From Clostridia bacterium (lineage in GTDB: Bacteria > Bacillota > Clostridia > Christensenellales > CAG-138), in contig JAEDIC010000010.1 of NCBI GenBank assembly GCA_016292635.1, positions 3,404 through 67,403 of the forward strand: a DNA stretch of 64,000 bases, in the 5' to 3' direction. The position numbers and the translations under genes are program-made. Of the stretch, positions 60,996 to 64,000 are shown one piece after another. Within the stretch, counting starts at the first letter, position 1; each line of letters starts with the position of its first letter. Below the pieces are notes generated by a model. The model made no database searches. It was not told where the DNA came from and saw nothing but the letters and a program-made list of their open reading frames with translations.

Positions 60996-61022
60996 AAAAA
61001 GGACGGATGACCGTCCTTTTTT
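60996..61022. terminator. Bidirectional terminator
   Basis: AAAAAGGACGG pairs with CCGTCCTTTTT around ATGA, giving U-runs on both strands between the convergent transporter and XRE genes. Confidence 0.88.
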
Positions 61023-61036
61023 ACCCTTAATAAGTG

Positions 61037-61267
61037 TTACCTGCTCTCCATTTCCCTTTCTATTGCATCCAGCATATCTCCGGCAGGGCAATTTATTGCC
61101 CTGCTGATCTTGATAAATGTGTTCAAAGTAGGGCACCTGACCCCACGCTCGATGGAGCTGAGATGAGTGCGGCCTATGCCGGCGGCCCTGCTTACTTCTT
61201 CCTGAGAAAGCTGCCTTTCTTCTCTTGCTTCGCGTATTATATTTCCAACTACTGTCGCATCCAGCAT
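61037..61267 (-). CDS. XRE-family helix-turn-helix regulator
   Basis: A 76-residue Cro/CI-type DNA-binding protein, with a single HTH domain: EERQLSQEEVSRAAGIGRTHLSSIERG (about 15-42). No sensor domain. I start at the ATG giving MLDATVVGN because GGAG lies 9 bp upstream; another ATG five codons earlier has no site. An imperfect 15-bp inverted repeat flanks its upstream region and is probably its own operator. Confidence 0.85.
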   Translation of the reverse strand: MLDATVVGNIIREAREERQLSQEEVSRAAGIGRTHLSSIERGVRCPTLNTFIKISRAINCPAGDMLDAIEREMESR

Positions 61268-61281
61268 ACAGGCCAACTCCA

Positions 61282-61373
61282 TTAATCAACGCATTGATAT
61301 TGTCAGCACGCAAAACTAAAGAAGCATCTGTGTGATGATAATCCAATAGTTTAAAATACAATGCGTCGATTAA
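61282..61373. repeat. Inverted repeat upstream of the XRE gene
   Basis: TTAATCAACGCATTG (61282-61296) and CAATGCGTCGATTAA (61359-61373) are inverted copies matching at 14 of 15 positions, 62 bp apart, bracketing the XRE upstream region. They are likely paired operator half-sites. Confidence 0.5.
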
Positions 61374-61443
61374 AGACTGCATTTGTGTTCAATTGTCTAT
61401 TTATGTATTAATTTAAGGCCAAGTACACAATTAATAACAACGC

Positions 61444-61467
61444 AAAAGACCGCCATAAATGACGGTC
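61444..61467 (-). terminator. Terminator after tRNA-Gln
   Basis: On the minus strand GACCGTCAT pairs with ATGGCGGTC (one T-G pair), followed by TTTTG, a few bases after the tRNA end. Confidence 0.7.
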
Positions 61468-61474
61468 CTTGCCT

Positions 61475-61548
61475 TGGCTGCGGAACTAGGATTCGAACCT
61501 AGACAATACGAGTCAGAGTCGTAGGTGCTACCATTACACAATTCCGCA
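61475..61548 (-). tRNA. tRNA-Gln (CUG anticodon)
   Basis: A 74-base tRNA: acceptor TGCGGAA/TTCCGCA, anticodon stem TACGA/TCGTA with loop CTCTGAC (anticodon CTG), T-arm with GGTTCGAATCC, and an encoded CCA. Confidence 0.95.
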
Positions 61549-61569
61549 ACATTCTTTTGTAAAAGTAAT

Positions 61570-61703
61570 CCCAGAGTGCCGTATGCCCTCATTATAACAC
61601 CCGCCTCTCGGCAGGTGGGTGTATTGTGGCGGCTTCTGCTTACCAAGCACAATGAAGGTGGCATCCGCTCAGCCAACGCATACTCCCGAAGTCACTCTGT
61701 GGG
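61570..61703. other. Structured spacer between tRNA-Val and tRNA-Gln
   Basis: Nested pairings: CAGAGTG (61572-61578) with CACTCTG (61693-61699); GTATGC (61581-61586) with GCATAC (61678-61683); hairpin ACACCCGCCT/AGGTGGGTGT (61597-61622); hairpin TGCTT-ACC-AAGCA (61638-61650); and GTGGGT/ACCCAC at 61699-61721. This much pairing suggests a folded RNA, on either strand, or a palindromic mobile repeat. A minus-strand TATAAT at 61591-61596 could start tRNA-Gln. No Rfam family is recognised with confidence. Confidence 0.4.
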
Positions 61704-61740
61704 TTTATAAAGAAGACCCACGCACACCACAGGATTATAA

Positions 61741-61817
61741 TGGTGGGATTAGTTGGGATCGAACCAACGACCTCTACGATGTCAACGTAGCGCTCTGACC
61801 AGCTGAGCTATAACCCC
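61741..61817 (-). tRNA. tRNA-Val (GAC anticodon)
   Basis: A 77-base tRNA: acceptor GGGGTTA/TAATCCC, D-arm AGCTCAGCTGGTCAGAGC, anticodon stem CTACG/CGTAG with loop TTGACAT (anticodon GAC), T-arm with GGTTCGATCCC, and encoded CCA. Confidence 0.95.
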
Positions 61818-61830
61818 TCAAGCAAGTATT

Positions 61831-61858
61831 ATTATACATATTTTTTAGAACTTTGCAA
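61831..61858 (-). promoter_or_regulatory. tRNA-Val promoter
   Basis: On the minus strand TTGCAA and TATAAT with a 16-bp spacer, about 14 bp before the tRNA. Confidence 0.7.
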
Positions 61859-61885
61859 GCATTAATTTCGTTTTATGTTTCTCCT

Positions 61886-61913
61886 TTGCATTATGGCGTG
61901 ATAATGCTATAAT
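61886..61913 (+). promoter_or_regulatory. Promoter of the DUF4364 gene
   Basis: TTGCAT and TATAAT with a 16-bp spacer and an extended TGC, 68 bp before the start codon. Confidence 0.6.
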
Positions 61914-61981
61914 ATTTTAAGAATATTATGGTCGTCATTTGCCCTGATTATTACCGTCTTTCATATTGAAAGGAGCATTAA

Positions 61982-62542
61982 ATGGGAGGATTTTTCTACG
62001 ATGAGACAAATAGAGACAAGCTTATAGTCCTCTATTGCATCAAAAGTTTAGATATAGAACTTACCCGGGATCAGTTTGCCGATTTTTGCGTTGAATACGA
62101 TTTGATACCATATTTCGATTTGCAGACCACCATAGGCGAGCTTGAGGAAAGCGGCCTGCTTGCCGCGGTGCCCAAGGCCTTTGGGCAGGCATATATGCTC
62201 ACATCCGAAGGCGAGCAGGTGCTGGAAATGTTTCAGGAGCGCATACCTCAATCCCAGCGGGATATGCTGGATTTCTTCGCAAACAGAAGCCGGGATAAAA
62301 TACTGCTGGACACCCAGTATTCCGCAACCGCCAAGGAAGCCTACAACGGCGGCTACACCGTTACCCTTAAATCAATGGAAAGCAACCGCAATATACTGGC
62401 AATAGAAATTCTTATGCCGGATACCAGAACCGCAAACTCCGCAATCAGGCGCTGGCGGGAAAGCTCTGTAGACATTTACAAGTTCCTCATGAACACCCTT
62501 ACGGAGGACAAGCCCCGAGAGGAAGATAAAACAGACAAATGA
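61982..62542 (+). CDS. DUF4364 family protein
   Basis: A 186-residue protein of the DUF4364 family, common in Clostridia. The first half (about 10-90) looks like a winged helix: LIVLYCIKSLDIELTRDQFADF to YMLTSEGEQVLEMF. The second half is alpha/beta. It is probably DNA-binding, but no function is established. Start ATG behind AAAGGAG. It lies 14 bp before the DUF368 gene and likely shares its transcript. Confidence 0.85.
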   Translation: MGGFFYDETNRDKLIVLYCIKSLDIELTRDQFADFCVEYDLIPYFDLQTTIGELEESGLLAAVPKAFGQAYMLTSEGEQVLEMFQERIPQSQRDMLDFFANRSRDKILLDTQYSATAKEAYNGGYTVTLKSMESNRNILAIEILMPDTRTANSAIRRWRESSVDIYKFLMNTLTEDKPREEDKTDK

Positions 62543-62556
62543 TACCGGTGATATAA

Positions 62557-63402
62557 ATGTCAGATATGATATCAAATCAAAAAAGGCCATTTAATCCGGC
62601 GAGATTTGCACTGTACTTTGCCGAGGGTGTGATAATGGGCGTCGGTGCGGTACTGCCGGGCGTAAGCGGCGGTGTCCTTTGCGTTATTTTCGGCATATAT
62701 CAGCCCCTTATGGAGATGCTATCCCATCCCAAAACAGGGCTGCAGAAGTATAAACACATGATTTTCCCCATAGTCCTTGGATTCCTTGCGGGATTTGTGC
62801 TGCTTGCCGGAATAATAGCAAAGCTTGCCGCCAAGGAAGCCACGGTGGTTACAAGCCTGTTCATTGGTCTCATCATAGGCACTTTGCCGGACCTGTTTCG
62901 GGACAGTGCTCGGGATGGACGCACAAAAGCCTGCTGGATTGCCCTTTTTGTAAGCACAGCGGCGCTGCTCGCAGTATTCATGATAATAAAATACGGCATG
63001 GAGGTGCAACTTGCTCCCAATGTTGGCTGGTTTCTTTTCTGCGGCGGGCTGTGGGGCCTCAGCATGATCGCCCCCGGCATGACATCATCCTCCATATTGA
63101 TGCTGCTGGGGCTGTATTATCCAATGACGGCAGGAATCGCTGCTATGGAACCCAGGGTTATAATTCCATTTCTGCTGGGCATAGTTGTTACTGTTCTGCT
63201 GCTGGCCCGGGGTATAAATTCCCTGCTGACAAAGCGCCACGGTATTATCTGCCACTGCATAATAGGCTTTGTGATAGCCTCTACCGTCCCCATAATACCC
63301 ACGTCATTCAGAGATGGACGGGAATTTGTTTTTAGCATCGCCGCAGCCGCTGTGGGCTTTGCGGCAGCCTACCTCCTGTCAAAACTGGATAAAACGGCAT
63401 AA
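62557..63402 (+). CDS. DUF368 (PopT-type) polyprenyl-phosphate transporter
   Basis: A 281-residue membrane protein with about eight helices. GVGAVLPGVSGGVLCVIFGIY (about 27) and APGMTSSSILMLLGLYYP (about 167) are the paired signature re-entrant segments of DUF368. Members (PopT) recycle undecaprenyl phosphate across the membrane for wall and polysaccharide synthesis. The ribosome site before the ATG is weak, so it may be translationally coupled to DUF4364. Confidence 0.88.
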   Translation: MSDMISNQKRPFNPARFALYFAEGVIMGVGAVLPGVSGGVLCVIFGIYQPLMEMLSHPKTGLQKYKHMIFPIVLGFLAGFVLLAGIIAKLAAKEATVVTSLFIGLIIGTLPDLFRDSARDGRTKACWIALFVSTAALLAVFMIIKYGMEVQLAPNVGWFLFCGGLWGLSMIAPGMTSSSILMLLGLYYPMTAGIAAMEPRVIIPFLLGIVVTVLLLARGINSLLTKRHGIICHCIIGFVIASTVPIIPTSFRDGREFVFSIAAAAVGFAAAYLLSKLDKTA

Positions 63403-63423
63403 CGGCAAAAGCTGTTATGCCGT
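63394..63423 (+). terminator. Hairpin at the end of the DUF368 gene
   Basis: A 13-bp stem (63394-63406 with 63411-63423, one G-T pair) and AAAA loop, containing the stop codon. The following AATTTAATT is a weak U-run. Confidence 0.55.
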
Positions 63424-63584
63424 AATTTAATTGATCTTGTTTATTTTTCGCGATATTTTATTTAATATCACTTATCTGTACACTAATATAGACATTTTTT
63501 ATTCGCTAGCGTTTTACAATTAATTACACCGATTCCAATTCTATTTACCTGTAGTTCAGCAATTATTCCTGTTCCCATTAAACC

Positions 63585-63613
63585 TTGACGGTACGCCAAT
63601 AAAATAAAATATT
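63585..63613 (+). promoter_or_regulatory. Possible promoter of the collagen-like gene
   Basis: TTGACG is followed 17 bp later by AATATT, 17 bp before the start codon. The -35 is good and the -10 poor. Confidence 0.3.
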
Positions 63614-63629
63614 TTTTAATGGAGTTTTT

Positions 63630-64000
63630 ATGAAACGCCTGTTTGCTATCCTCATTGTTATTGTTTTTCTGTTTGCGGCAGGTTGTCAGCCTGTTTCCAT
63701 CGCAGATGCAAAAGTCGTTGATTCCGGTGAACTCATATTGTACATGAGCGACGGCACCAGCATAAATGCGGGCGTCGTAAAGGGAGAAGACGGAAAGGAC
63801 GGAAAAAACGGTACAGATGGTTTAAACGGAGTAGACGGAAAAGACGGCGCTGACGGACAAAATGGCGTAGGCATCGCCAAGGCAGCGGTAAACGATTCCG
63901 GCGACCTGATGATACGCCTAACAGACGATACGCTGATAAATGCCGGCCAAGTTGCGGGAAAAAACGGCAAGGACGGACGGGACGGCGCCGATGGTAGGGA
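63630..64000 (+). CDS. Collagen-like repeat lipoprotein (truncated by window end)
   Basis: At least 123 residues, still open at base 64000. A lipoprotein signal ends in FAAGC (Cys about 18). Then come alternating modules: a short beta segment (DSGELILYMSDGTSINAG and DSGDLMIRLTDDTLINAG) and Gly-x-x triplets (GEDGKDGKNGTDGLNG and GKNGKDGRDGADG). This layout is known from bacterial and phage collagen-like surface proteins. Start ATG with GGAG 5 bp upstream. Function is probably surface filament or adhesion. Confidence 0.8.
   Translation, partial: MKRLFAILIVIVFLFAAGCQPVSIADAKVVDSGELILYMSDGTSINAGVVKGEDGKDGKNGTDGLNGVDGKDGADGQNGVGIAKAAVNDSGDLMIRLTDDTLINAGQVAGKNGKDGRDGADGR

Noticed and set aside
63686..63970. 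Minus-strand open frame at the window end
   Set aside because: Antisense of the Gly-x-x repeats, giving a Pro/Phe/Ser-rich shadow.
1..64000. CRISPR array, rRNA genes or insertion sequences
   Set aside because: No regularly spaced repeats, no rRNA-like sequence and no transposase were found on reading.

Overview
The window reads as a chromosomal segment of a low-to-mid GC Gram-positive bacterium, most likely class Clostridia. Support: the miaB-ylbF-mutS-mutL-miaA-hfq order, an IspH-ribosomal S1 fusion, RNase Y, a lexA promoter with a GAAC-N4-GTTC SOS box, Rqc2, DUF4364 and DUF368 proteins, and strong AGGAGG-type ribosome binding sites. No phage, insertion sequence or CRISPR array was recognised.

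Layout. 1-11.9 kb (+): a surface-polysaccharide and cyclic-di-GMP locus. It holds a polysaccharide deacetylase end, a CotH-family kinase, a glycoside hydrolase-like protein, a HEAT-repeat protein, a processive family 2 glycosyltransferase, a DivIVA-like coiled-coil protein, an EAL phosphodiesterase with an extracytoplasmic sensor, and two membrane GGDEF cyclases. By eye it is more AT-rich (about 42-43% GC) than the rest (about 48-52%). 12.1-12.9 kb: a lone alpha/beta hydrolase. 13.0-21.9 kb (+): miaB-ylbF-mutS-mutL-miaA-hfq and a PLP lyase, very tightly packed. 21.9-24.3 kb: lexA, a divergent Cys-rich acidic protein sharing its SOS box, and a tyrosine recombinase behind a perfect 16-bp palindrome. 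24.7-29.2 kb: an aminotransferase, rnhA, tRNA-Trp, a membrane dipeptidase and rny. 29.4-36.1 kb (-): ftsK-rimO-pgsA-cinA-recA. 36.2-42.6 kb (-): surE, an RpiR regulator, a BaiN-like flavoprotein, cmk, plsC and ispH-rpsA. 42.8-44.2 kb (-): a uracil-DNA glycosylase and yebC. 44.5-50 kb: a LysR regulator, a WG-repeat protein, rpmB, a small membrane protein, an ABC importer without a binding protein, and a flavoprotein. 50-59.7 kb (-): a type IIA topoisomerase pair, a tandem-OB protein, an FAH-family enzyme, rqcH, a GerMN lipoprotein, rdgB and a phosphoesterase. 59.9-64 kb: a YkvI-like transporter, an XRE regulator, tRNA-Gln and tRNA-Val flanking a structured spacer, DUF4364, DUF368, and a collagen-like lipoprotein cut by the window end.

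How it fits together. Much of the middle is DNA maintenance (mutSL, lexA, recA, cinA, uracil-DNA glycosylase, rnhA, topoisomerase, FtsK, recombinase) mixed with tRNA and ribosome modification (miaB, miaA, rimO) and envelope lipid genes (pgsA, plsC, ispH, DUF368). The first 12 kb is the most distinctive part: a candidate c-di-GMP-tuned exopolysaccharide system of unusual composition. Its synthase has no visible PilZ domain, so the c-di-GMP receptor is not evident.
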